Shown one piece after another: positions 24,934 to 37,013 of a DNA stretch of 64,000 nt. The notes beneath the pieces were generated by a model, which was given only the letters and a program-made list of their open reading frames with translations, was not told the origin of the DNA and made no database searches. The position numbers were made by a program, and so were the translations under genes. Location of the stretch: assembly GCA_033980235.1 (NCBI GenBank), contig CM067062.1, positions 19,769,203 to 19,833,202 of the forward strand, read 5' to 3'. Position 1 is the stretch's first letter; every line of letters begins with the position of its first letter. This DNA comes from Diadema setosum. Taxonomy: Eukaryota; Echinodermata; Echinoidea; Diadematoida; Diadematidae.

Positions 24934-26077
24934 TCTATAACAGTAAAAGGCGAAGTTGTTGTTGTTGTCGCGGCCTTATGTATTTCCTGTTTTATTCCGG
25001 CGTTGCTGGTTTGTCTATCTCCTCCCGAGCCGTCGGCTCCGGGCCCCCGAGACCGGTGTCGTCGGCAGCGGGAGGGTCTCCTACGTGCCTTGGACCGGGT
25101 TTCGTCCGCGCTCCGCCTCCGTGTCGACGTCGAGGACGAAAAAGAAAAATTAATTAGATAGATGCATAATGCATTTTTTGTGCGTGACGTCAGAGCCGAG
25201 CGTTTAAATATTCACCGATCGTGCGCTGGACTCTTGCTTTCTCGATCGTCCATCTTTTAGCTTGCAGAGACAGTGGGGATACTAAAGTCAAAAAGATGAT
25301 GGCGTGCAGCGAAATCTCTGTCATATTCCGCCGGACACGCACGCACGCACACAATGTACTCTCGGGTACGGTACGGTATGCCAGTGTGTGGACGGCCTGC
25401 GCCTGTGTATGTATTGACGATGGTTACACGAAACACTAACTGCGTGCGCGTGATATGGACACTCATTATGTTATTGTTAGTATACAAGGGCATTTACGTA
25501 CAGCGACGTTCGCCATTGGCGTGCCCAAATGAAAACAACGAATGCTGTTATTTTATTGTATTTTGCACAACTGCAGGATACTATGCAGCTCAGGTACGTC
25601 ATTTAGTTACTCTCAAGTCGGGTATCATTGCACTCAGACTGTTCAGGACGGCTAAATATCCACTAAAATTTTGTCCTTGCCGATCGTACCCTTCCATATC
25701 AGAGTACACGCACCGCTGTTAATTCGTTTACTGCATGGCTGCTGTAAACATGAATATTCATGAGACGAGCGGACGCGGGGGAAACCCTCGCTTTGCTGAC
25801 CGCCAATTTTTGAAGTTACAAATGGACATCAAATGTGCGGTTCTGTGGTGCATCAAACCAAGTTTTGGTGACAAAAATAAAAAAGAGGGAGCAAATGACG
25901 ATAAAAATATTCTTCTTTCTCCCATAACGTGGGGAAAGAAATATTAAAGAAAAAATACGAGGCCCTGAGACCAATGGATTCGCACGGGTGTCTAATGACT
26001 ATGATCTCCCCTCGAGATCCCCCAATAATGAAGATGCTTATAATGACAATATAGTAATAATAATAATATTAATAATG

Positions 26078-26110
<33 letters not shown>

Positions 26111-27471
26111 GTAATAATAATAATAATAATAATATTAATAATAACAATAATGTACAGTCTGAAGCAGATAAATGGGTGGTTTTGTGATCTATCAAACCAA
26201 GGTTTGGTGATAAAAACAAAAAGAAGAGAGCGAATGAAGACAAAATATTTTATTTCTCTCGGCACAATGGTAACAAAAAGACCAGGGGTCTAATTATAAA
26301 GTAGTCCTGCTCAGCACAAGACTACGTATGTCAGTGCAGTGAAGCAGTTTTGCTATGGACAGTTTGCGCAGGACTGTCTTCAGAAAAGGTTTTTATCAAG
26401 AGTAGAAAAATGGGGGAAACAGATTTTTACAATTCTTAACAAATTAACATTTCCAACTCCCTTTGTTGATCATCCCCATATTATAATTCTACTCTCTCCT
26501 CTCCCCTAAATAATAATAATGTTAATAATGATAATAATAGTGACAAAACAATAACAATAATACACTGAAATAATGGTAACAATACAATAGGCCAATGCAA
26601 ATTAATGGGGAGGGTGCTATGATCCAAAACTAAGAATGGGCAATAGAGACACAAACAGATACTGGATTGTTTTAATGTTTAAAATGAAATATCAATGATA
26701 ATGAAGCTACATGAAACATCTATCAGTCGTAGAGTAACCTTGACATGACGGGAAAAAATGTAAGATATTCACTATCCTTGAGCGATAAACTTTTTTCCTT
26801 AATTCCCTTGATCATCCCTATGTCAATTATTTAGATAAAATAATGATAAAACCGAATGACTATGATCTCCCCTCCCACAAAATGACAATATAATAATAAT
26901 CATCATCATCATAATAATGATAATGATAGTGATAATGATTATAAAAAAATGAACAGTATCAATGAGATAAACGGGTGGTTCTAGATCCATCAAACCAAGT
27001 GTTGATTATGAAAACAGACATGAGGGAGCAAATGAAGACGAAAATATCCTCTCTTTTCCCTCATAACGTGGTTGAAGAAATATCTAAGAAAAAATACGAA
27101 GCCCTGAGACCCGTGGATTCCCATGGGTGCCTAATACTTATAAAACCTAAAGACTATGATCCCCCTCGCCAAATGATAATAATTATAATATCAATATAAC
27201 AATAGGGGACTAATAAGAATAATGATATGATGATAATAATGATGAAGTATAGTCTGAAGCAGATAAACGGATGGTTCTATGATCTATCAAACCAAATTTT
27301 GGTGATTAGGTGGTGGTCATGGGTAGAAGAGAGCACAAGTAGCGAAAGAATGAGAAAACTTTTATTTTTATTTCATCAATAAAATGTGCAAAATCGTAGT
27401 CCTTCATACAATCTGTATAATGAGAAAAAATAAAACCCCTCAGACCCGTGGATTTCCACGGGTGCTGCTAG
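24934..27471 (+). mobile_element. Helitron-type unit B1, plus strand
   Basis: It starts A|TCTATAACAGTAAAAGGCG and ends with the ACCCGTGGATTTCCACGGGT stem-loop, GCTG and CTAG. It follows unit A1 closely over its whole length in inverse orientation, including the GTCCTGCTCAGCACAAG block and the ATT/AAT tracts. A1 and B1 therefore share a recent common source. No Rep/helicase is encoded. Confidence 0.8.
25185..25210 (+). promoter_or_regulatory. Promoter-like CRE plus TTTAAATA motif in the Helitron 5' region
   Basis: A perfect palindromic cAMP-response element TGACGTCA (25185-25192) is followed about 10 bp later by TTTAAATA, in a locally GC-rich stretch. The CRE recurs at the equivalent place in all five units, for example near 27725 and, on the minus strand, near 18420, 21743 and 24645. 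This is motif evidence only; promoter activity is inferred. Confidence 0.35.
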
Positions 27472-29876
27472 TCTTATACAGTAAAAGGCGAAGTTGTTGT
27501 TGTTGTCGGGGCCTTATGTATTTCCTGTTTTATTCCGGCGTTGCTGGTTTGTCTATCTCCTCCAGAGCCGTCGGCTCCGGGCCCCCGAGACCGGTGCCGT
27601 CGGCAGCGGGAGGGTCTCCTACGTGCCTTGCACCGGGTTTCGTCCGCGCTCCGCCTCCGTGTCGACGTCGAGGACGACAAAGAGAAATTAATTAGATCGA
27701 TGCATGATGCATTTTTGTGCGTGACGTCAGAGCCGAGCGTTTTAATATTCACCGATCCTGCGCTGGACTCCTGCCTTTCTCGATCGTCCATCTTTTAGCT
27801 TGCAGAGACAGTGGGGATACTAAAGTCAAAAAGATGATGGCGTGCAGCGAAATCTCTGTCATATTCCGGCGGACACGCACGCACGCACACAATGTACTCT
27901 CGGGTACGGTATGCCAGTGTGTGGACGGCCTGCGCCTGTGTATGTATTGACGATGGTTACACGAAACACTATTTGCGTGCGCGTGATATGAACACTCATT
28001 ATGGTATAATACACGGCGCGGTCATAATACAAGTACAAAATGTACAAGGGCATTTACGTACAGCGACGTTCGCCATTGGCGTGCCCAAATGAAAACAACG
28101 AATGCTGTAATTTTATTGTATTTTGCACAACTGCAGGATACTATGCAGCTCAGGTACGTCATTTAGTTTACTCTCAAGTCGGGTATCATTGTACTGAGAC
28201 TGTTCAGGACGGCTAAATATCCACTTAAATTTTGTCCTTGCCGATCGTACCCTTCCATATCAGAGTACACGCGCCGCTGTTCATTCGTTTATTGGTGCGC
28301 TGTAAACATAAATATTCATGAGACGAGCGGACGCGGGGGAAACCCTCGCTTTGCTGACCGCCAATTTTTGAAGTTACAAGTGGACATCAGTGTGTCGTTC
28401 TATGGTGCATCAAACCAAGTTTTGGTGATAAAAATAAAAAAGAGGGAGTAAATGACGACAAAAATATTCTTCTTTCTTCCATAACGTGGGAAAAGAAATA
28501 TTAAAGAAAAAATACGATCACGGCCCTGAGACCCATGGATTCCCACGGATGCCTACTTATTAAAGCTATAATGACTATCATCTCCCCTCCCAAAATAATT
28601 TTATTAAATGATGATGTAATAATAGTATTCATAATAATAACAATAATGATAATGTACAGTCTGAAGCAGATAAACGGGTGAGGATTATGTAAACATATTG
28701 TCGTTGTGTGGGATTTTTTTTTTTTTAATGATGTGTTAAAAAAAAAATATTATTCATGAAATATACGCCATTTTTTAGCTTTTTCATGAAGAGAAAAGAT
28801 GTGTACGTGCGTTGGGGCCAGAAAGGGCTCATGTATTTTTTTTTTTCCAACGGGCGTCGAGACTGAGGGTAAATGGCATAGGGGAGGGGAGATATCCAGG
28901 GCAAAATGTCAATGGCACCCCCTTCCCCCGTGCTTCGACGGGAAGAATTTTTGGGCAAAGAAGACAACCCTCGAATTTCCACGGGTGCTGCTAAGTTGAT
29001 CTGTGATAACAGCAAGCGGGGTTATTTTAAAGTCCCATTCCATGGACCGGCTCCTCAGCTCATGAATTAGGAGGGGATGGCCATGGGTAGAAGAGGGTGC
29101 AAAAGAAGGAAGGAGAAAATAATAAAGTTCTTTATTTCTGACTACTAAAAACGCGGCGAAAAATAATATGAATAAATACCCACGGATGCCTACTTATTAA
29201 ACCTATAATGACTATATCATCTCCCCTCCAAAAATAATATTTATTAAATGATGATACAATAATAGTATTCATAAAATAATGATAATAATGATAATGTACA
29301 GTCTGAAGCAGATAAACGGGCGAGGATATGTAAACATATTGTCGTTGTGTGGGTTGTATTTTTTTTTTATGACGTACGTGGTAAAATGAATATTATTCAT
29401 GACATACGCCACTTTTCAGTTTTTTCATGAAGAGAAAAGATGTGTGTGCGTTGGGGACAGATAGGGCTCATGTATTGTTTTTTTTTTTTCAACGGGCGTC
29501 GAGACTGAGGGCGAATGGCATGGGGAAGGGGGAGATATGCAGGGCAAAATGTCAATGGCACCCCCCCCCCCCCCCCCGTGCTTCGACGGGAAGAATCTTT
29601 GGGCAAAGAAGACAATCCTCGAATTTCCACGGGTGCTGCTAAGTTGATCTGTGATAACAGCAAGCGGGGTTATTTTAAAGTCCCATTCCATGGACCGGCT
29701 CCTCAGCTCAGGTGTTAGGAGGGGATGGCCGTGGGTATATAGAAGAGGGTGCAAAAGAAGAAAGGAGAAAATTGTAAAGTTCTTTCTTTTTTACTACTAA
29801 AAACGCGGCGAATGATATGAATAAATTCAAAAAAATATGAGGCCCTCAGACCCGTGGATTTCCACGGGTGCTGCTA

Positions 29877-29877
<1 letters not shown>
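27472..29877 (+). mobile_element. Helitron-type unit B2, plus strand
   Basis: It starts TCTTATACAGTAAAAGGCG immediately after the CTAG of B1. It ends with the same stem-loop and CTAG at 29874-29877, followed by T of a (TA)n tract. The 3' half differs from the other units: a module of about 650 bp is repeated (about 28555-29170 and 29180-29830). Each copy contains TTCCACGGGTGCTGCTAAG, a near-copy of the Helitron 3' end, and a poly-T/poly-C variable block. Confidence 0.75.
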
Positions 29878-29920
<43 letters not shown>

Positions 29921-30261
29921 TTATTTATTTACCTGAAATTATACGCGCATGTAGGCCTATATTGGTTTTACGTTGCCGCTGGAAGCAATGGGTGCTTGTA
30001 AGCAAGTTGCCGCCGGGATCGAAGGCTTATTGGAAGCCCTTCTGAAAGACTATGCCAAGGAGGATAAGTATCTTGCATGCCTATTAATAGCATCGGCGCA
30101 CAAACACCCACTTCAGCCATGACAGCCAGGGATCTCTTCATCTCGTGGTTGAGTGGTCTTCCCCACTGATCCATCAACATCTCCTCAAAGTGTGTGTGTT
30201 TGCGTGTGCGTGTCTAGCTGGGCAATATGCTGGGGGAGGGGGGAATAGAAAAATAGGGTAA

Positions 30262-30715
30262 TGTTCGTTATTCCGAAGATTCGAAATAATTATTAGCAAT
30301 TATTATTCGATCATTCAAAAATGACGTAAAGGTCGTTATTCGGGAGGTTTGTTAAATTCGAAAATGAAAAGAAGGTGCGTACTAAGTTACTAACGAACCA
30401 TCAGAATTATACGAACCCCCCCCCCCTTTTTTTTTTTGTTTCATTTTCGGATTTACGGACCTACTGAATAATGACCCTCATTTCATTTTCGGATTAACGA
30501 ACCTACCGAGCAACGATTTTTTTCCATTTTTTCCCGATTTTCGAACCTACCAAATAACGACCCTTATTTAATTTTTCGGACTAACGAACCTTAAGAAAAA
30601 CGAACTTTTTCTTTTCCAATTTTGCTGATTTACGAACCTCTATGGAATAGGGACCATTATTTCATATTTGGATTACCGAAAATTCAAAATAACGAATTAT
30701 TCAACGAAAAATAGG
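30262..30715. repeat. Inverted element built from about 42-49-bp tandem units
   Basis: The right half (30441-30700) has five degenerate units of the type TCATTTTCGGATTAACGAAC followed by CTACCGAATAACGAC. The left half (30262-30370) carries the same unit in inverse orientation, for example GTCGTTATTCGGGAGGTTTG. The outer ends, GTTCGTTATTCCGAA and AAAATAACGAATTATTC, are also mutually inverted. Non-coding, probably a MITE. Confidence 0.6.
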
Positions 30716-31104
30716 ATGCTGAAACTCGAATTGGAGATGCAAAGCACGCCACCAGGGCCTGATTCTAGTTACCATCTCGATCAGTGCTATCATGATCTTA
30801 AAATGCTTTTTACAATGTACACATAGATGTTGCCGACGCCGACTATAAAAGAATTCATACAGTGTTGTCATAATACCAGCAATCTCACTGGTCGAGAGCT
30901 ATAAATGTTGATTTTTTTTTTTCTGGCCACACGTTGACTCCGCGGCGAAAGCCACAGTAAACAATGGAAAAGTTACAAATAACGCGAATTGTTTATGGGG
31001 AAACGCTGAGTGACACTACAGGGGAAAATGATAACAATTTTGTTGTTGTTAATGATATTCAGTATACTCCTAAACAATAGTAAGACACTCCTTGTAATCG
31101 ATAG

Positions 31105-31137
<33 letters not shown>
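31105..31137. repeat. (GAT)n microsatellite
   Basis: About ten tandem GAT triplets in the spacer upstream of the secreted-protein gene. The surrounding 30716-31904 holds CA-rich simple sequence near 31550-31590 and the presumed promoter of that gene, but nothing else I can name. Confidence 0.85.
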
Positions 31138-31139
<2 letters not shown>

Positions 31140-31904
31140 ATAGAATGATCACTATTATGATTGTTATCAAGTGACAAAACAATGCCTTCTTTGATGAAGG
31201 AAGACGATAAAACCCTTCATAGAGTGTGTATTAAACAATAAATTTTGATATACTTTTCCATAATTATTCTGTATTATCTATAGGCCCGGAGATTACCAAT
31301 GGAGAACGCACGTACTTAAATCCTTCTTTTGCAGCCCCTCTATCACCATCACTCTCTCACTTTTTTTTTAATTGTTTATTCGAATTTCGTTCATTACCAC
31401 AAAATCCACATTCGCATTCACAAAAACAAAAACAAAACATTATACAAAGACAAAATGCATCATACCCAAACATTGTACAGAATAATATCAATCTTACATT
31501 ATGACTCATTTTTTGACAAAAAAAAAAAATCCGTTTTTTTTTCTTTTTTAACACACACGCACGCACACACAAACACACACACACATGCAAACATACACTC
31601 TCTCCCCTTTTCTCCCCTTTTTCTTTCTATCTTTCACTAATGAACTGGATAGACATGCCGAGTGTTGTTGCCTTACTGCGAGCATTATGGGCTTGCATTT
31701 GAGAGGGCATTTATAGCTGATGTGGTATGGACAACAAACGCACGGAATCCAGAAGCTGACTCGCCCCGTCAGCTTGATGCGACGAACCGCCACAAAAAAC
31801 GGAACGCCAAAGAGCAACATCGAACACGCGCTCGCGTCCACCCGCCAAGTGCCTGCAGCTAGCAAGCAGTATTTTTGACACCATTCCGACATTACCCAGG
31901 CGAG

Positions 31905-34900
31905 ATGGCGGGTGCGGTCAGGACAGGTGGTAGCCCATTACCGGGCCCATCACTAACTAGAACTAAGACGCTGATTATAATCTTCAGTCTCTTCGTCGTA
32001 CTTGATTCAAATCTCGGTAGGTATATACAATGATGGTAAGGATGTTTTCTATCGTACTATATATATCATTATCATGCCAAGTCCTTGATATCATATTATA
32101 CTTTAATGAATAATTCTGTATTTTCGTCAGTTGGCCTCTGTGTGCAAGTGCAATCATAAAATCAATATAACATGAAATTTGTCAATTAGCACGTCAAGGA
32201 AGGTAGATAAGTAGCTTTCCTTTACAAGCTCTCCCTGGCTTTTGCTTTCGCTATCTCACACGCAGGCTATGTAGTCTTGTTATTTTCAATCATGATATTC
32301 AAACCTTTTCGAATAAGAGTGTATTTGGTAATTATCAGATTATCAAAATGTAATGTCCTTATTTTTTATTTATTTATTTTTTTTTTTTTGGGGGGGGGGG
32401 GGGCATTTGCCGCTAGTGAACATTAAGATTAAAAACAAACAAACGAAACAAAATTATTAGATTATATAGAAAATCGCAAAGTACGCAAACACACACACAA
32501 CTACGTTTGGCTACCCCCCCCCCCCCAAAAAAAAAAAAAAAAAACGGGAAAGAGCCAACAACAACAACAACAATCATATTGGGGATGGGGGGGGGGGGGG
32601 GATAGCATTGACCCTTGACCCAGCCAACCAACCAATGTTGCACTCCCCCCCCCCCCTCCACACACACACACACATGATAAGAATAACAATCATTTTTTTG
32701 GTCAAAAAAAAAAGGTTACTCAGTCCCTGATGCGTTCAATGCGGAGATTAAGTTGAAAAGATATGATTTGTTTGTAGATTTTAATACACGTGTTTCCAAC
32801 ATACAAGGAGCCGGTAATTATTGTAATTATTAAGATAAGCTGTTTCTCTTTTCCTACCAATGGACAGGAGTGATAGGAAGCTCGTTGCATTTACAGAGTC
32901 ACACTCCGCAACCAAGCCGTTGTGAGTATCAAGATCGTTTTACAGGATTGTTAACACAGTAATAGTTTCAACGACTTTCAACCCCCCCCCCCCCCCCATG
33001 AAACCCCAGCAACATGGTTTAGCGAATGTTCCAATTTCTTTTTAGTATCCACGTCTGAACTGTTCGTGGTGATAATTACAAAACAAAGGGAAAGAATTGC
33101 CGTAGGAAAGAGAAGTAAATAGATTGTTATAGAAGCAATAGTCGCAAAGTAATGGTTGGAGAGGTAAGTCGGTCATGATAGGCCTAGATTATTAAAAAAA
33201 AAAGTTACATCAGGCCTAGTGCAACAGGGACTCGATGTCACATTAGACGTGATAGAAGTTGTTGTAAATATAGTATATTGATGATGTAATAGAGTGTCAT
33301 TCTTATCAACTATATGTCCTCATACTAAGAATTATAGTCGCAGTAGTATAGTACTAACAGTAGTACTGCAAAAGGAAGAAATAGAGATAATACGTACAGA
33401 GTGATTGTAGAATAAAGGCACGTAGATTAGTGATGTATATAATAGTAGCAAATGTGTAAGTCATTGGCCTACTCTTGTACTGGTAAAAGTACATAGTAAG
33501 TTGTAGGAACAAAGTAGTTGTGATAGAAATAGTAGCAGTATAGCAGTGGTAGTAGAAGAAGTGCAAGTAGTAGATGTACAGAGTTAAAGCAATATGTTAA
33601 ATAAAGTAGTAACGAGCATAAAGCACAGGATTATTTAGAATATCTGAAGGTTGTAGAATATAGCACCGGGTTATTTAGAACAGCTGAAGTTTGTAGTATA
33701 TAGATGCATTGTATGTCTATATATGCATTAATGTATCTATTAAAACAAACACTTTGCATGTTTGGTTCAACAAACCATTATCAAAACAAATCAAATAGTA
33801 TTGCATGCAGTATTAGCAGAGAATGCGGAGTGTCGTTATATTTCCCCTATTTATCTTTTTTAGTGTTTATTTATTTATTTATTTTTTTTTTTTTTGGTAG
33901 TCTTGCGGTACTTGGGAGACTGCGAGCTTATCAAGGACACGCCCTTTAACGTGACGGGTAAGTTTCCATACATCTCTTTTATGTGCTAGCACTTCAAAGT
34001 TTATTTATCAAGAACATGCTCCGCATCCTATGCACATTGATAGTACGATTGAATGATATCTCAAACACACACGTAGCTCACTCATCACTCCCTGTGCTGT
34101 ATGTAGGACCTACACCATAGGAAAGGCCTGATGCAAGAACAGCGACATTTTCAAGAAACATTTCTACCACGTGCTATCCTAGGCATTTATGATTGTGGCA
34201 TGCTCATTTCTAGAATAATATCAAATCAAATTCAAATTTCATGCGGTATGCACTTGTGTGTATGTGTGTGTGTGTGCGTGTGTGTGTATGTGTGTTTAAA
34301 CACAAAGGAGACATCCTCTAGCCATTATGATTATATTCAAGAAGGCAAGTTTGGCATCGACCATCTTTCGTAGGTATCGAATATAGTTTTGTTTTTGTTT
34401 TTGTTTTTTGTTGAAGAGACACATACAGTCCGTCATGATTGCAAAGCCCCGCCGAGGAATTCGATGGCACCACTGCACTGACTTTTATAGCAGGAACACA
34501 GTCATTAAAATGGAAAAAAAAATCTCAGAAAGATTTCTGATATCACATTAAATTTTCTGCCGCAAAAGGGTGACATGAAACCTAAAGGTCCACATTTTTC
34601 TCGATCATTTTGTGACCGAATTAGCCGTTCAATTATTGGTAGATTTAAAGATATATCTTTTGTTTTAGATGGAAGGGTGTTTGACTGAAGCTTTATATTC
34701 GACGACAGAGTTTGATTAGGCCCTATACATAATGATCATGAAACAAGTAAACTAGTCTCGCTGTTTCATCCTTTCTTCCTGCAAGTCCTGTTTTCCAATT
34801 TTCCCGATCCCATGTCCTGTCTCACCAGACTGTCTCCGGGAGAAAGGGATAAGCGCGTTTTGCGAGTCCCTTGGAACAGGGCGTGGTCTAATCCCCATGG

Positions 34901-35546
34901 GCCTCTCTATCTGCTATATCAAGTACCACGACATGCTCTTCTCTTGTCGACATGGTAAGCACTAAATACCATAAATAACGGTGTATTATCCGCATTTTCC
35001 CTCTGAAACAGGTTAATATTCAGAGTGCAGTTTAATACATAATAATAATACACCATTACAGCCAACACCTATACTGAATGTCTGTATGAAGTGTGCAGGC
35101 CGTGTTCAATTTTAAATGTTCGAAATTATTACCTCTTTATTAGGCATTCTACTGTATATTTCCTTCGTTTTTGTGGTACAAAAGAAAAGTCAACACATCC
35201 CCCCATACATTTCCCTTAATTCAACCAACATGTTGGTGCAGCAAAAACTAAGATGCAATACAAGTATGTAAACGAATGAAACGAAGATTAAGCACAGATA
35301 GCACCAGCATGCAGTTAAGGGTGAAAGAACTACTAAAATCAATCCGCTATATTAGAAATGACGGTATACAATGTATGGCATACTGGAACCTTCGAAGTGA
35401 ATTTGCTGTCTTTGTAATCTTGAAATATTGTTGAAGGCAATGTAACCGGTGACGACCTCACACCAACCTTCGAGCCCATCCCATCCAAGTTCGTCGACAT
35501 CGCAACCATGAAGAGTTGCAACTACCGTCCGCTGTTCAAGAAATGA
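31905..35546 (+). CDS. Putative secreted six-cysteine protein, five exons, unrecognised
   Basis: Exons are 31905-32016, 32868-32921, 33901-33957, 34829-34954 and 35437-35546. All four introns are phase 1 with GT/AG ends (CTCG|GTAGGT, CGTT|GTGAGT, ACGG|GTAAGT, CATG|GTAAGC), and joining them keeps a single frame of 152 residues to TGA. Start: GAG-ATG-G with a purine at -3. Residues 21-38 (KTLIIIFSLFVVLDSNLG) look like the hydrophobic core of a signal peptide. The rest holds six cysteines (63, 76, 86, 103, 114, 144), enough for three disulphides, and two NVT glycosylation sequons (72, 118). The densest part, CLREKGISAFCESLGTGRG through YHDMLFSCRH, comes from exon 4. Uniform phase-1 introns are typical of secreted modular proteins. 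I do not recognise the family. The exon chain is inferred from splice sites and frame; exon 5's acceptor (TTGAAG) has a weak pyrimidine tract. Confidence 0.7.
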
Positions 35547-35679
35547 TTCGAAAATCACTCGACACGACACGTATCCGCGGACTAAATTGTCGATCGGGGT
35601 AAACCTCGGCTGCCTAGTGTTCGAGGTATTATAGTTTTGGTATCATCAATGTCTTTGGTCTTTCATTGAAACGCATTTC

Positions 35680-35685
35680 AATAAA
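35680..35685 (+). terminator. Poly(A) signal AATAAA
   Basis: AATAAA 134 nt after the stop codon of the secreted-protein gene, a plausible 3' end for its mRNA. Confidence 0.45.
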
Positions 35686-35689
35686 AAGC

Positions 35690-35734
35690 TGCCTTACTTT
35701 TCTCTACACTTTTGATTGGTGTCAAGTAATACAC

Positions 35735-35777
<43 letters not shown>

Positions 35778-37013
35778 CGTAGACTCTAATCAACAGACAA
35801 CAAGAGTCTTCAGATTTAGTCGAGGTTTCAAGATAGAAGTTATGGGAAATCGCAAAAAAGAGACATCGAAACAAATGAAAATGAATTAAGGTTAGGTTCT
35901 CACTAGAATTAAGTGCAAGTTCGCGTTCAATTTGAAGTTCAAGATATTTATTTCATCTCCATCAAAGTGTAATAACAGGGAAACATTTGAATATTTGAAG
36001 TTGTACATAGGAAAATTCCATCAATATTTTGCACTTATCGTGGTCAATGATAGTACAACATCAGTTGTTGTTTTTTTAATGGTTAAATTAATGATATGGA
36101 AGAGAATGAAATTGACGATTCACGGCCAAGCGTGCTGACCTATCGAAGAGGCAGATTTACATCATGCTTCTGTCTTCATTGGTCTTTAATCACAAAGGAC
36201 CCCACGCAACAAAATGAAATCTTGTCAGTATGTGATGGTTATATGCCGTCTTCTGTCGAGGGCAGAATATGAGTGAAAAAAGGAGTCATCTGACGAGAAA
36301 ATTCTCCCTCTGATAGAGTCTCATACCTTGCATTTTGACGATTAAACTGCAGCAAATCTAACTTTGTGCCTTGTTAAATCATTCTTGTGTGATTCTTCGT
36401 GCCTTTTCACATTCTTCTGGGACCATTTTGCGATACTTCACCAGACGCGAACAATCTTTACCTTACCTCACTTATTTTGCCAGTTCTTACTGTCATCATC
36501 GGCATGACCTAATATTCTCTTTTACAACAACACTGCGTAAACACTTTAATGCACTTGGAATATTGGTTTATAATTAAGGGGCAAGATTTTTGCCGTCTGC
36601 TTTCATGGCTGTTGTTTGATTCTTTTCATTGAATAGTGTACTTGTTTTTCGTAATCTGACATCTGTAAGTAACTGATGAAAGAAAACTGCTTAGTGTGAA
36701 ACACTTTTATATTGTGAGAAAGTAGTAGATCAAGAATTAAGTATGTGAGCTTTTCCGGGTAGTTAGTACTGCTATGTGACGTTTCATAATATGCTTGCAT
36801 TATTTTAATCATTGTGCTTTATAGTCGATAAAATTGTTGTTTTCACAATTAGCAGCATTGTGTTGTTGTCTGTGATTTCCGTTAAAAAAACGTTCAGAGA
36901 CCACACTTTCCTCGCATACATTGCATGTGATTATATTGTATCCATCGTATCGTTGTGTAATAAACAGTTGTTTGAAAGCTCAAACGTGATGTAACAGAAG
37001 GACAGTGACACGG
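35690..37013. other. Non-coding intergenic stretch
   Basis: A (CA)n microsatellite at about 35730-35773, then AT-rich unique-looking sequence with no supported gene. Confidence 0.4.

Noticed and set aside
16166..29660. Many open frames of 60-190 codons shared between the Helitron units
   Set aside because: They recur because the DNA is repeated. Frames shift between copies, starts are inconsistent, many are translations of ATT tracts, and there is no Rep, helicase or other recognisable domain.
31357..31640. Short frames rich in Cys/Val or Thr/His
   Set aside because: Translations of a CA/TG-rich simple sequence and T-runs.
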